Program-made: the position numbers and the translations under genes | Part shown: positions 7,410 through 15,777 of the stretch, in pieces | How positions within the stretch are numbered: the stretch's first letter is position 1 | Layout: each line of letters starts with the position of its first letter | The notes under the pieces: model-generated | The model's database searches: none | Seen by the model: the letters and a program-made list of their open reading frames with translations, nothing else | What the model was told of the DNA's origin: nothing | NCBI GenBank assembly: GCA_964511555.1 | Contig: CAZEFR010000041.1 | Coordinates: forward strand, 1-19,930 | DNA length: 19,930 nt | Direction of reading: 5' to 3' | From: CAIZGX01 sp964511555 | Lineage (GTDB): Bacteria; Bacteroidota; Bacteroidia; Flavobacteriales_D; Sanyastnellaceae

Positions 7410-7835
7410 ATGGAAAAATTAGTATACGCCACACGGAGAGAAAGATTTAATGCAGCGCACAAGTTGTGGCACGACGAGTGGGATGAAGCAAAGAATTTCG
7501 AGACATTCGGAAAATGCTCGAATCCGAATTGGCACGGACACAACTATGAGTTATTCATTACGGTGAAAGGTGTTCCAGATGCAACAACGGGTTATTGCAT
7601 GGATTTAAAATACCTAAGTGATATTGTGAAGACGCAAGTGATCAGCAAATTGGATCATAAGAATCTGAACATGGATGTGGAGTTCATGAAAGGAATGAAG
7701 ACTTCAACGGAGAATGTTGCCATTGCAATTTGGGAACAATTGGAAGAGTTAGTGAATGAGAAAGGTTGTCAATTGCATTGCATTAAAGTAACAGAAACAG
7801 AAAATCAATACGTAGAATACTACGGCGGTAAATAA
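7410..7835 (+). CDS. 6-pyruvoyl-tetrahydropterin synthase / QueD family protein
   Basis: T-fold pterin enzyme of 141 residues acting on 7,8-dihydroneopterin triphosphate. Zinc ligands are H17 (in FNAAHKL), H42 and H44 (in HGHNY). The catalytic cysteine is C36, and the Asp/His pair is D82-H83 in LDHKNLNMDV. E129 in KVTETEN fits the pterin-binding glutamate. The motif CSNPNWHGHNY has five residues between Cys and HGH, as in animal PTPS (CNNPNGHGHNY); Escherichia coli QueD has three. TSTENVAIAIW also resembles animal PTPS. It overlaps folE by one base (TAATG). The product could serve a tetrahydropterin cofactor or the queuosine pathway (QueD activity); sequence alone does not decide, and no other queuosine gene is nearby. 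Confidence 0.85.
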   Translation: MEKLVYATRRERFNAAHKLWHDEWDEAKNFETFGKCSNPNWHGHNYELFITVKGVPDATTGYCMDLKYLSDIVKTQVISKLDHKNLNMDVEFMKGMKTSTENVAIAIWEQLEELVNEKGCQLHCIKVTETENQYVEYYGGK

Positions 7836-8401
7836 TGGAGAATCAGAAAACGATAGAGATGGCAGTGGAGCAAATCCTTGCCGCTGTAGGTGAAAATCCA
7901 CAGCGTGAGGGCTTGTTGAAAACGCCAGAACGTGTCGCTAAAGCATACGGACATTTGTTGAAGGGATATGAGGAGAGTGCAGACGATGTTTTGAACGGTG
8001 CTATATTTCACGAGTCGTATTCTGAAATGGTCATTGTGAAAGACATCGAAGTCTATAGTTTGTGCGAGCACCACATGTTGCCCTTCTTCGGAAAAGCGCA
8101 CGTCGCGTATATTCCAAATGGAAAGATTGTGGGTTTAAGTAAGATACCTCGTGTTGTCGATGTGTATTCAAGAAGACTTCAAGTGCAAGAACGTCTGACA
8201 ATTGAGATTCGTGACAGCATTGAAAAAGCATTGAATCCTGTCGGAGTGGCAGTTGTTTTAGATTGTCATCATCTTTGTATGCAAATGCGAGGAGTTGCGA
8301 AACAAAACAGCACCACAATTACAAGTGCATTCAGTGGTGAGTTTTTAACGAACGAGACAACAAGAAAAGAATTTATTAGTTTACTTCAATTGAAAAAATA
8401 A
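7835..8401 (+). CDS. folE: GTP cyclohydrolase I
   Basis: Converts GTP to 7,8-dihydroneopterin triphosphate, the first step to folate, tetrahydropterins and 7-deazaguanines. The 188 residues match the bacterial form. Zinc ligands are C77 and H80 (CEHH, followed by MLPFFGKAHVAYIP) and C148 (in CHHLCMQMRG). Substrate-pocket segments GLSKIPRVVDVYSRRLQVQERLT (98-120, key residues K103 and R106) and the C-terminal STTITSAFSG are present. The start codon shares one base with the stop of the pterin synthase gene, so an enzyme and the next enzyme in its pathway are made together. The Bax-inhibitor gene follows after 8 bp. Confidence 0.96.
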   Translation: MENQKTIEMAVEQILAAVGENPQREGLLKTPERVAKAYGHLLKGYEESADDVLNGAIFHESYSEMVIVKDIEVYSLCEHHMLPFFGKAHVAYIPNGKIVGLSKIPRVVDVYSRRLQVQERLTIEIRDSIEKALNPVGVAVVLDCHHLCMQMRGVAKQNSTTITSAFSGEFLTNETTRKEFISLLQLKK

Positions 8402-8409
8402 ATAAAACC

Positions 8410-9123
8410 ATGAACAACAATTTAGAGTTCAACGACGGTGTTTATGTGAATGACAACGCCGTTTCAAAATCATTCGTTTCAAATGTATTTGCCTACATGT
8501 CTTTGGCACTGGCTATTTCAGGAGCCCTTGCGTATTTATTCGGGACAACGGATTTAGTTTTTTCGTTGGTTAACAAATCAGGAATGACTCCGCTGGGCTG
8601 GATTGTAATGCTTGCTCCGTTTGCGTTTATTCTAGCCATGAATTTCGGATTCAATAAAATGTCGTTTACGACACTGTTGGCCGTTTTCTTGGGTTATGCT
8701 GCAGTAATGGGAATTAGCTTAAGCTTCATCTTCTTGGTGTATGACTTAGGAATCATTACGAAAGTATTCTTCATTACAGCTGGTCTTTTCGGAGCCATGG
8801 CATTTGTTGGTTACACAACGAAAACCGACTTAACGAAATTCGGTGGAATCTTAATGATGGCTGTAATTGGACTTGTTATCGCTTCTGTGGTGAATATGTT
8901 CATGAAGAGTTCACAAATGGATTACATCATTTCATGTGTTGGTGTTTTAGTATTCACTGGACTTACAGCATATGACGTTCAGAAGATCAAGCGCATTGGA
9001 GCAGGAGTAGAGTTCGGAACAGCCGAAGCATCGAAGCTTGCGTTAATGGGAGCACTTTCATTGTACTTAGACTTCGTTAACTTATTCATGTTCTTGTTGC
9101 GCGTTTTCGCAAGAAGAGACTAA
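8410..9123 (+). CDS. Bax inhibitor-1 / YccA family membrane protein
   Basis: Integral inner-membrane protein of 237 residues with about seven hydrophobic spans from residue 25 to the end. Family marks are the late FTGLTAYDVQKIKRI motif and GALSLYLDFVNLFMFLLR at the C-terminus, which carry the acidic residues linked to pH-gated calcium leak in characterised relatives such as BsYetJ. A short hydrophilic N-terminus precedes SKSFVSNVFAYMSLALAISG. Its role in bacteria is poorly defined; some homologues interact with the FtsH protease. It sits in the same-direction run after folE and 12 bp before the J-domain gene. Confidence 0.92.
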   Translation: MNNNLEFNDGVYVNDNAVSKSFVSNVFAYMSLALAISGALAYLFGTTDLVFSLVNKSGMTPLGWIVMLAPFAFILAMNFGFNKMSFTTLLAVFLGYAAVMGISLSFIFLVYDLGIITKVFFITAGLFGAMAFVGYTTKTDLTKFGGILMMAVIGLVIASVVNMFMKSSQMDYIISCVGVLVFTGLTAYDVQKIKRIGAGVEFGTAEASKLALMGALSLYLDFVNLFMFLLRVFARRD

Positions 9124-9135
9124 TACAACTGAAGC

Positions 9136-9684
9136 GTGAAAGATTACTACCTTATTTTAGGAGTCTCTCGGAACGCAACAAGTTCAGAAATTAAAACAGC
9201 TTACAGAAACGGGTGTAAGCAATATCATCCCGACAAAAATGCGCATCCCGATGCGCATTTGCGTTTTATAGAAATTCATGAAGCCTATGAGTTTTTAGGA
9301 GATGAAAAACAACGTAAGGCCTATGACTTGGCTCAACGCACCCGCGTAACGCCAAGGTATGAAGAGTATTATCAGCACAAAGAATACGCGGCACGAAACC
9401 GCGCGAAGCATTATGCCCAACAAGATTTCGAAGAATTCAAAAAATCGAAATATTATAAAGTAGCGGTTGGCGTGAACAACGGATTCAACTTTCTCTTTTT
9501 GTTCATTTGCTTGCTTGTTATTGTGGTGCCCATTTACATGTACATCATTCAACAAGAACTTCCGGAAAAAGATCAACGTCCGTTTATTGGCTTTCTAGTT
9601 CCCATCATCATGGGATTTGCCATGGGCATTTGGGCTTCCTATTATTGGTTCATCAAGAAGCAAGATATTTTCAGTATTTCGTAG
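9136..9684 (+). CDS. Membrane-anchored J-domain (DnaJ-like) protein
   Basis: An N-terminal J domain (about residues 1-67: DYYLILGVSRNATSSEIK, HPD at 31-33, then EIHEAYEFLGDEKQRKAYD) is joined to a charged linker and two hydrophobic segments (about 115-136 and 147-168). It has no Gly/Phe region, zinc-finger region or C-terminal substrate domains, so it is not DnaJ itself. The J domain should stimulate an Hsp70 at the inner face of the membrane; the client is unknown. I use the GTG at 9136 because the J domain begins at once and no ATG fits. It is 12 bp after the Bax-inhibitor gene and 25 bp before the peptidase gene. Confidence 0.88.
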   Translation: MKDYYLILGVSRNATSSEIKTAYRNGCKQYHPDKNAHPDAHLRFIEIHEAYEFLGDEKQRKAYDLAQRTRVTPRYEEYYQHKEYAARNRAKHYAQQDFEEFKKSKYYKVAVGVNNGFNFLFLFICLLVIVVPIYMYIIQQELPEKDQRPFIGFLVPIIMGFAMGIWASYYWFIKKQDIFSIS

Positions 9685-9709
9685 ATTCGCACATCTTATT
9701 TTATTCAGC

Positions 9710-11869
9710 ATGAAAAAACACGCACTTAGCATTTTATTTATTTTCTCGGCCGTATGCGGTTTCGCATTTGAAGGCATGTGGATTCCTTCTGTCTTGAACG
9801 CTGCTTTCGATGATATGAAAGCCAACGGATTGAAGTTGTCGAAAGAGGAAATTTATTCCATCAACAACACTTCATTAAAAGATGGAATCGTTTTGTTCGG
9901 TGGCGGATGTACCGGAGAAATGGTTTCCAACGAAGGCTTACTCTTCACCAATCACCACTGTGGATTCGATAATATTCAGTACCACTCTTCAGTTGAACAC
10001 GATTATTTGAAGAACGGTTTCTGGGCTATGAATCGTGAACAAGAATTGGCTTGTCCAGGATTAACCGCCACCTTCGTTTTGGAAATGCGCGATGTAACAG
10101 AAGAGGTTCTGAAAGGAATGGAAGGTGTTGAAGAAAAGGATCGCGCTGCTAAAATGAAAGAGCTCTTCTCAGCAATTGCGAAAAAGGCGAAGTCTGAAAA
10201 CAAGTGCGACGGATTCGTTCGCGGATTCAATTACAACACACAGTTCTTTTTAGTTTTGACGAAAACCTACAACGACGTTCGTTTAGTAGGCGCCCCGCCT
10301 TCATGCATTGGAAAGTTCGGCGGAGATACAGACAACTGGGTTTGGCCAAGACACACCGGAGACTTTTCAGTTTTCCGCATTTACGCAAACGACAAGAATG
10401 AACCCGCAGAATACTCAGCGACCAACAAGCCATTCAAACCTGCTCATCACTTTCCAATTTCATTGAAAGGAGTGAAGGAAGGCGATTTCACCATGGTATA
10501 CGGATTCCCAGGAAGAACAGAGCATTTGCTTACTTCCGCAGGAGTTGCCTACAACCACGAGCAATTGGCTCCTATGAGAATCGATTTTCGTGAAAAGAAT
10601 TTAGAAGTCATTAACGCGGCAATGAAGAGCAGCGATGTTTTACGCATTAAGTATGCTGCGAAGCAAAGCAGTGTAGCTAATGCTTATAAGAAATGGCAAG
10701 GACAAGAATTGGGGTTGAATAAATTCAACGCCATTCAATTGAAGAAGGACGAAGAAGTAAAGTGGTTGGAAATTGCAAAGCTTTCAAACAAAGAATTGGA
10801 ATATTCGAATTTGCTTTCCACCATTGACAAGCTATACAAAGATTATTATGGCGTGAACATGGCTGCTGCGGCTTATTCAGAATTTGTGTTCAACGGGCCT
10901 GAGATTTTTGCTTTGTATCAAGATTTCCAAGAAATAGCTGCTGAAGAAGCAAAACTTAAAAAAGGAAATCAGTGGGAAGGAAAAATGAAGGAGTTTTTGG
11001 AAACGGCTAAAGCCTTTTACAAGGACTACGATTTGGAAACCGATAAGAAGAGATTTTTGGCCATGTCTTCTTTGTTCGAACAATTCACAAAAGGAACCAT
11101 TCATTTTGAACATCCAAAACTATCTCGCGAAGCCGCTGCAGACTTGTGGTTTAAGCAATCGATGGTTGCAGACAGTGCTGCATTTTTGGGAATGATTCGT
11201 TCTTTCTCGAAAGATACATTCGTCTCTATGAGCGTTAAATCGAAGAAATACGCAAAGCGATTATCGAAAGAATATCTGTACGCTCAAGCTTTGGCTTTAA
11301 GTAATTATTACATGAATTCGTTGGTTCCCTCCAAACGTGAATTCAATGCGAAGCATGATCAGCTTATGGAGCAATATGTTTTCTTGTTGGAAGAAATGCG
11401 CGGTAAGAAAGAGAAGTGGTGCGATGCGAATTCTACTCTGCGATTGACCTATGGTAGAGTGGAAGGTAGCGCTCCCGTTGACGGAATGGCATATACGCCT
11501 TTTACAACCGGACAAGGAATTTTAGATAAGAACAGCACGGGCAATCCAGATTTCGAAATTAACGATCGATTGAAAATGTTGTTGAAGAACAAGGAATACG
11601 GTTCTTATGGTTCGAATGGAACCTTGCCGGTTTGTTTCACAGGAAGTAATCACACAACTGGCGGAAATTCAGGCTCTCCAGCTTTAAATGGCAGTGGCGA
11701 ATGGATTGGAATAAACTTCGACAGAACTTGGGAAAGCACCATGAGTGACCTCTATTTCAATTCGGAAATTTGCCGAAATGTAATGGTAGATGCGAGGTAC
11801 GTGCTTTGGGTAATTGACATCTACGCCGGAGCAGGCCATCTCTTGAATGAGATGACCATTCGACGTTAA
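9710..11869 (+). CDS. S46 family dipeptidyl peptidase, probably Asp/Glu-specific (DPP11-like)
   Basis: Exported serine peptidase of 719 residues that removes dipeptides from peptide N-termini in the periplasm. The start at 9710 gives a signal peptide (MKKHALSILFIFSAVCGFAF) followed by the mature start EGMWIP; the frame is open further upstream but only across the J-domain gene. Catalytic motifs are NHHCGFDN (His83), GGDTDNWVWPRHTGDF (Asp, probably D218) and GNSGSP (Ser654). Arg672 lies 18 residues after the serine, in NFDRTWE. This is the spacing of Arg673 to Ser655 in Porphyromonas gingivalis DPP11, where that arginine sets preference for Asp/Glu at P1; DPP7 has Gly there. The specificity is inferred. 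It probably feeds on acidic dipeptides from protein breakdown. Confidence 0.93.
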   Translation: MKKHALSILFIFSAVCGFAFEGMWIPSVLNAAFDDMKANGLKLSKEEIYSINNTSLKDGIVLFGGGCTGEMVSNEGLLFTNHHCGFDNIQYHSSVEHDYLKNGFWAMNREQELACPGLTATFVLEMRDVTEEVLKGMEGVEEKDRAAKMKELFSAIAKKAKSENKCDGFVRGFNYNTQFFLVLTKTYNDVRLVGAPPSCIGKFGGDTDNWVWPRHTGDFSVFRIYANDKNEPAEYSATNKPFKPAHHFPISLKGVKEGDFTMVYGFPGRTEHLLTSAGVAYNHEQLAPMRIDFREKNLEVINAAMKSSDVLRIKYAAKQSSVANAYKKWQGQELGLNKFNAIQLKKDEEVKWLEIAKLSNKELEYSNLLSTIDKLYKDYYGVNMAAAAYSEFVFNGPEIFALYQDFQEIAAEEAKLKKGNQWEGKMKEFLETAKAFYKDYDLETDKKRFLAMSSLFEQFTKGTIHFEHPKLSREAAADLWFKQSMVADSAAFLGMIRSFSKDTFVSMSVKSKKYAKRLSKEYLYAQALALSNYYMNSLVPSKREFNAKHDQLMEQYVFLLEEMRGKKEKWCDANSTLRLTYGRVEGSAPVDGMAYTPFTTGQGILDKNSTGNPDFEINDRLKMLLKNKEYGSYGSNGTLPVCFTGSNHTTGGNSGSPALNGSGEWIGINFDRTWESTMSDLYFNSEICRNVMVDARYVLWVIDIYAGAGHLLNEMTIRR

Positions 11870-11873
11870 TGTA

Positions 11874-12011
11874 TTAAGACCACTGAATTAAGAAGTAGAT
11901 CACAGTAATGGCTATTCCAGCAAGCACAAGAGCGAAAGTAACTGGACCTCCAATTTCATTTTGTTCAGCCTCGTGTGGAATGTGTCCGTGATCGTCGTTT
12001 GAGTGTCCCAT
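11874..12011 (-). CDS. 45-residue His-rich single-span membrane protein
   Basis: A complete short gene: ATG at 12011-12009, stop TAA at 11876-11874. The N-terminal half (MGHSNDDHGHIPHEAEQ) is hydrophilic with four histidines in the first 13 residues. After NEIGGP comes one hydrophobic span, VTFALVLAGIAITVIYFLI, and a short QWS tail. A near-ideal Bacteroidota promoter sits just upstream on the same strand, which argues that the gene is real. It lies tail-to-tail with the S46 peptidase gene, 4 bp from its stop, so it is antisense to the peptidase 3' region. The arrangement resembles small accessory subunits of membrane complexes (for example respiratory oxidases), but no partner gene is nearby and I do not assign a function. 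Confidence 0.72.
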   Translation of the reverse strand: MGHSNDDHGHIPHEAEQNEIGGPVTFALVLAGIAITVIYFLIQWS

Positions 12012-12025
12012 GTTGTAAATTTTTA

Positions 12026-12056
12026 CAAATATAATTTCATTAGCCAATTGCCCAAA
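12026..12056 (-). promoter_or_regulatory. Bacteroidota promoter (TTTG-N19-TATATTTG) for the 45-residue gene
   Basis: On the minus strand TTTG (12056-12053) is followed after 19 bases by TATATTTG (12033-12026), an exact match to the -33/-7 consensus TTTG...TAnnTTTG of Bacteroidota. It leaves a short leader before the ATG at 12011. This is the best promoter match in the window. Confidence 0.75.
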
Positions 12057-12059
12057 TAA

Positions 12060-12096
12060 AAAAGGTTAACACTTCAAGGTTAACCTTTTCTTTTTT
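12060..12096 (+). terminator. Rho-independent terminator, possibly bidirectional
   Basis: Perfect 11-bp stem AAAAGGTTAAC / GTTAACCTTTT (12060-12070 and 12079-12089) with an 8-base loop and then C plus six T (12090-12096). It would end the peptidase transcript about 190 bases after its stop, beyond the antisense 45-residue gene. On the minus strand a T-run also follows the stem, so it may work both ways and shield the small gene's promoter from outside transcription. Confidence 0.82.
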
Positions 12097-12165
12097 CAGC
12101 TTGACTTTAAGTGCAACCTATTCTTTCGTATTATTGTCTTAACATAGGAAACCATACGAATACCA

Positions 12166-15100
12166 ATGATTTTAAATACATTAAAGAAAAATGCTGTCAT
12201 ATTCTTGGCCCTGATAGCTTCTTTTTCTTCATCAAGTCAAGTTGTCATTAACGAATTTTGCTTCGCGAATTACACCGACTACGCCATAGCCGGAGAGTAC
12301 GAAGATTGGGTTGAATTTTACAATCCAACAAATGCAGTAGTGAATATTGGAGGCTTTTGGTTAAGTGACAACGCACTTAATCCAACAAAATATCAAATTC
12401 CAGCCAATGTAACCGTTCCTGCAAACGGGTACAAAATAATTTTAGTAAGCGGAGTTGGAGCATACGATCCTGGTTTCTTGGGACAGACAAATACCAGCTT
12501 TAAGGTTTCCCAGTCCATTGGTGAAGAAATCGTTTTTTCCAATCCAGCCGGTGTCATATTGGAAAGTTATGATTTTGACGTCATTAGTCCAAACAGAATG
12601 AACCAGTCCTACGGCCGCGTTCCGAACGGAACAGGTCCAATGCTTATTCAAACGAATCCATCTCAAGGTGCTGCAAATACCGGTGCAACGGGAACAGCCT
12701 ATGCCGCAACCCCTACAATGAGTCTTCAAGCGGGGTATTATGGCGCACCAATCACGGTGACTTTGGCAACTACTGAACCCAATTCAACCATTTATTACAC
12801 CACGAACGGTAGTCAACCTTCCAACACAAGTACCCCTTACACCGGTCCCATTGCAATTAGCACAACAACAGTTTTGCGTGCTATGGTATACTCTTCAACA
12901 GCGAGTATACTTCCTTCTTTTACAGAAACGAACACCTATTTTTTCGGAAACGACAACCACACCATTCCAGTTGTGTCTATATCGGGAACTACATTAGACG
13001 GAGGTTGGAACGGAGATGAGCTTACACACCTCGAGTACTTCCAAAATGGAGCCTTTACGATTGAAACTTCGGGAGACAGCAACGAACATGGTAATGATTC
13101 CAATGCATACGGACAAAGAGGTTTCGATTATATAACACGTGATGCGCTTGGTTATGACCATGAGATAGAGTACCCATTGTTTCACACAAGTGAGCGCCAG
13201 TCTTACCAACGACTAATATTCAAAGCAGCAGCTAACGACAACTACCCATTCTCAAACGGAGGAGCGCACATTCGAGATGCCTATGTTTGTGAGTTGTCGA
13301 TCCTTGGAGATCTTCACCTTGACGAGAGAAAAACAAGAAGTTGTATCGTATACATTAATGGACAATATTGGGGAGTGTATGAAATTCGCGAGAAGGTAGA
13401 CGACACAGACTACACAGACTACTATTACGATCAACCCGCCGGTAACGTAGATTTTCTAAAAACATGGGGAGGAACATGGACAGAATACGCAGCTGCTCCA
13501 ACATTCAACCCACAAACGCAGTGGAATACGTTTGTAAATTTCACAACCTCCAACAGTATGGCCGATCAAGCCAACTACGACTATGTGGTTTCACAGTTCA
13601 ATACCATGAGTCTTATAGATTATTTCATTCTGAATGGTTATACCGTTTGTACCGATTGGTTAAATTGGAACACAGCGTGGTGGCGCGGTACAAATCCGCT
13701 TGGTGACGGTAGAAGATGGAGATACGCCCTCTGGGATAATGACAACACCTTTGGTCATGGTGCCAATTACACAGGAGTAAGCAGCACACAGCCAACTTCA
13801 GATCCTTGTCAGGTAGAAGGGCAGGGAAATGTTGGAGGACAAGGACACATTCCTGTTTTGAACGCCTTGTTCGACAATCCTGATTTCTTTGCAGATTACA
13901 TTCAGCGCTATGCAGAATTGTCCAATACCATTTTCTCTTGTGAACGAATGATCGAGGTCCTAGACAGCATGATCTTGGTTATTGAACCCGAAATGCCAAG
14001 ACAAATTCAACGCTGGGGAGGGAACATAAATACCTGGAACAACAACGTTCAGGAGGTTCGTGATTTTATTCTAGCGCGATGCAACAGTAACATCATCGAT
14101 GGAATAGCAGATTGTTACGACGTTGTTCCTTTTGAAATTACTTTTCAAATAGATGGAGTCGGAGACATTCAGGTGGGTGATACCGAACTTAGTCCTTACG
14201 AAACTCCATTCACAGGAACGTACTTTGCCGATCTAGAAATAGATCTTGAAGCATTGATCGACAACGATGAGGGACCTTGCAGCTCATTTCAAGGTTGGGA
14301 AATTGTAAGTGGAACAGGAATAATTGCAGATCCATCGTCCCCAGTTACGACCTTAATTATACAGTCAGATGTGGTTATTCAAGCAACTTTCGGAGTTCCA
14401 GCTTCGGGTCCGGTTACAGTTGTGAGCGATGTTTTTCCTGCAGGAGCCGGTAACATCGTGTTTAATGGAACGTCCCAAACGACTTATCCAAATACGTTTA
14501 GTGTGAATGCTGGTGATTCCACTGCATTTAGCGTTACTCCAAATCCTTGGTTTACGTTCAATGGCTGGGAATCTACCAACGCAACCATTTTGCCAAATGC
14601 AACGAGTACTTCAATATACGTAAACCCTTGCGCTGCAGATACTGTTGTTGCCATCTTCGACGAGATACCTCACGCCATTCTTCAGGTAGATGTTATGCCA
14701 GCGGGAGCCGGAACAGTTACCATGGATGGAACTGTATTGGCGGCTTATCCTTGGAACAACGAAATATTGGCAGACATTGATTACACCTTCAATGCGAATG
14801 AAATTCCTGGTATAACATTGTTCGATCACTGGGAGATCAACAACCACACCTTAGATCCAAACACACTCAGCCCAGATGTTATTCTTCATCTCATGGTAAG
14901 TGATACATTGGTAGCGGTATTCACGATTATCGATGAATTCCCTTTAACAGTCGACGTTCAACCAGCAGGTGCTGGAACAGTTACCATGAATGGAAATCCA
15001 TGGACGCCTCTTCCTTCAACACAAATATTCGCTGAAAACACCTTCATGAACTTCGTGGCTTCGCCTGCGGATTCTTGGACGACCTTTAATCATTGGGAAT

Positions 15101-15753
15101 TAAATAACCATGTCTTGGCTCCGAATATTTCGAGTACGAATGTGAATTTCAATTTTACTGAAGAAGATACATTGGTTGCAGTATTCGACGTAACTCCGCA
15201 TCATCCACTTACGGTAATCGTAAATCCGGCTACAGCAGGAACAGTTCTTTTCGATACGGGTAACGCAACTACAACCATGCTCACCATTGAAAACGAAGAT
15301 AATGTTCCTGTGAATTTCACTGCAATTCCAGAACCGTATTGGATGTTTACCGGTTGGCAGTCTTTGGCAGGAACGCCTATCAATCCGAACCTAACAGCAG
15401 ATCAAGTATCGGCTTCGTTCAACACAACAGACACGATCATAGCGAACTTCTCGAAAGAGCCCTTCTTGTGTTACGTTCCGAACACCTTTTCGCCAAACGA
15501 CGACAACTTGAATGAAGTATTCATTCCCGTTCTGAACGGATACGACCCATCCGATTATCATTTTGCTATATACGATCGTTGGGGAATTTTGATCTTCGAA
15601 ACCAACGACCCTCAGAAGGGATGGAACGGCACATTCGACGGTAACGGAGGCCATTATGTAATGAACGATGCTTACGTTTGGAAGTTGCGTGCACGTCCTA
15701 TCGATAGCCGTGAACCAAGAGAATTAATGGGTACATTGACGCTGTTCAGATAA
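12166..15753 (+). CDS. Secreted multidomain CotH kinase-like protein with type B T9SS sorting domain
   Basis: A 1195-residue exported protein. A signal peptide (1-25, ending SFSSSSQ) precedes a lamin-tail domain (about 26-140; VVINEFCFANYTD, EDWVEFYNPTN). A chitobiase-C-like segment follows (about 185-265; TIYYTTNGSQPSNTSTPYTGP), then a CotH kinase-like domain (about 265-650). Its recognisable parts are GQYWGVYEIREKVDD (E406, E409, K410) and RYALWDNDNTFG (D524, D526, likely metal or catalytic acids). Five tandem repeats run from 656 to 1099. The end (1100-1195; CYVPNTFSPNDDNLNEVF, YDRWGILIFET, GWNGTFDG) is a gliding-motility/CHU_C type B sorting domain, so it should leave the cell through the T9SS. 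CotH in Bacillus is a spore-coat protein kinase; a kinase role here is inferred. It lies alone between the terminator and the mutase genes. Confidence 0.9.
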   Translation: MILNTLKKNAVIFLALIASFSSSSQVVINEFCFANYTDYAIAGEYEDWVEFYNPTNAVVNIGGFWLSDNALNPTKYQIPANVTVPANGYKIILVSGVGAYDPGFLGQTNTSFKVSQSIGEEIVFSNPAGVILESYDFDVISPNRMNQSYGRVPNGTGPMLIQTNPSQGAANTGATGTAYAATPTMSLQAGYYGAPITVTLATTEPNSTIYYTTNGSQPSNTSTPYTGPIAISTTTVLRAMVYSSTASILPSFTETNTYFFGNDNHTIPVVSISGTTLDGGWNGDELTHLEYFQNGAFTIETSGDSNEHGNDSNAYGQRGFDYITRDALGYDHEIEYPLFHTSERQSYQRLIFKAAANDNYPFSNGGAHIRDAYVCELSILGDLHLDERKTRSCIVYINGQYWGVYEIREKVDDTDYTDYYYDQPAGNVDFLKTWGGTWTEYAAAPTFNPQTQWNTFVNFTTSNSMADQANYDYVVSQFNTMSLIDYFILNGYTVCTDWLNWNTAWWRGTNPLGDGRRWRYALWDNDNTFGHGANYTGVSSTQPTSDPCQVEGQGNVGGQGHIPVLNALFDNPDFFADYIQRYAELSNTIFSCERMIEVLDSMILVIEPEMPRQIQRWGGNINTWNNNVQEVRDFILARCNSNIIDGIADCYDVVPFEITFQIDGVGDIQVGDTELSPYETPFTGTYFADLEIDLEALIDNDEGPCSSFQGWEIVSGTGIIADPSSPVTTLIIQSDVVIQATFGVPASGPVTVVSDVFPAGAGNIVFNGTSQTTYPNTFSVNAGDSTAFSVTPNPWFTFNGWESTNATILPNATSTSIYVNPCAADTVVAIFDEIPHAILQVDVMPAGAGTVTMDGTVLAAYPWNNEILADIDYTFNANEIPGITLFDHWEINNHTLDPNTLSPDVILHLMVSDTLVAVFTIIDEFPLTVDVQPAGAGTVTMNGNPWTPLPSTQIFAENTFMNFVASPADSWTTFNHWELNNHVLAPNISSTNVNFNFTEEDTLVAVFDVTPHHPLTVIVNPATAGTVLFDTGNATTTMLTIENEDNVPVNFTAIPEPYWMFTGWQSLAGTPINPNLTADQVSASFNTTDTIIANFSKEPFLCYVPNTFSPNDDNLNEVFIPVLNGYDPSDYHFAIYDRWGILIFETNDPQKGWNGTFDGNGGHYVMNDAYVWKLRARPIDSREPRELMGTLTLFR
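14131..15462 (+). repeat. Five tandem ~88-residue repeats in the CotH-like protein
   Basis: Repeat units begin at protein residues 656, 748, 837, 925 and 1013 (DNA 14131, 14407, 14674, 14938, 15202), giving periods of 92, 89, 88, 88 and 87 residues. Shared marks are P-AGAGTVTM-G near the start, F-GWE or F-HWE in the middle, and DTLVAVF at the end. Copies 3 and 4 are closest, copy 1 is the most diverged. The pattern resembles divergent InlB B-type beta-repeats, likely an extended stalk between the kinase-like domain and the sorting signal. Confidence 0.8.
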
Positions 15754-15777
15754 GCATTTTCGAATTAACTTCGTTGC

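Noticed and set aside
9617..9709. Longer N-terminus for the S46 peptidase
   Set aside because: It overlaps the J-domain gene and would bury the signal peptide that starts at 9710.
15766..15773. TAACTTCG as a promoter for mutA
   Set aside because: One mismatch to the consensus, no -33 element, and it would leave almost no leader before the ATG.
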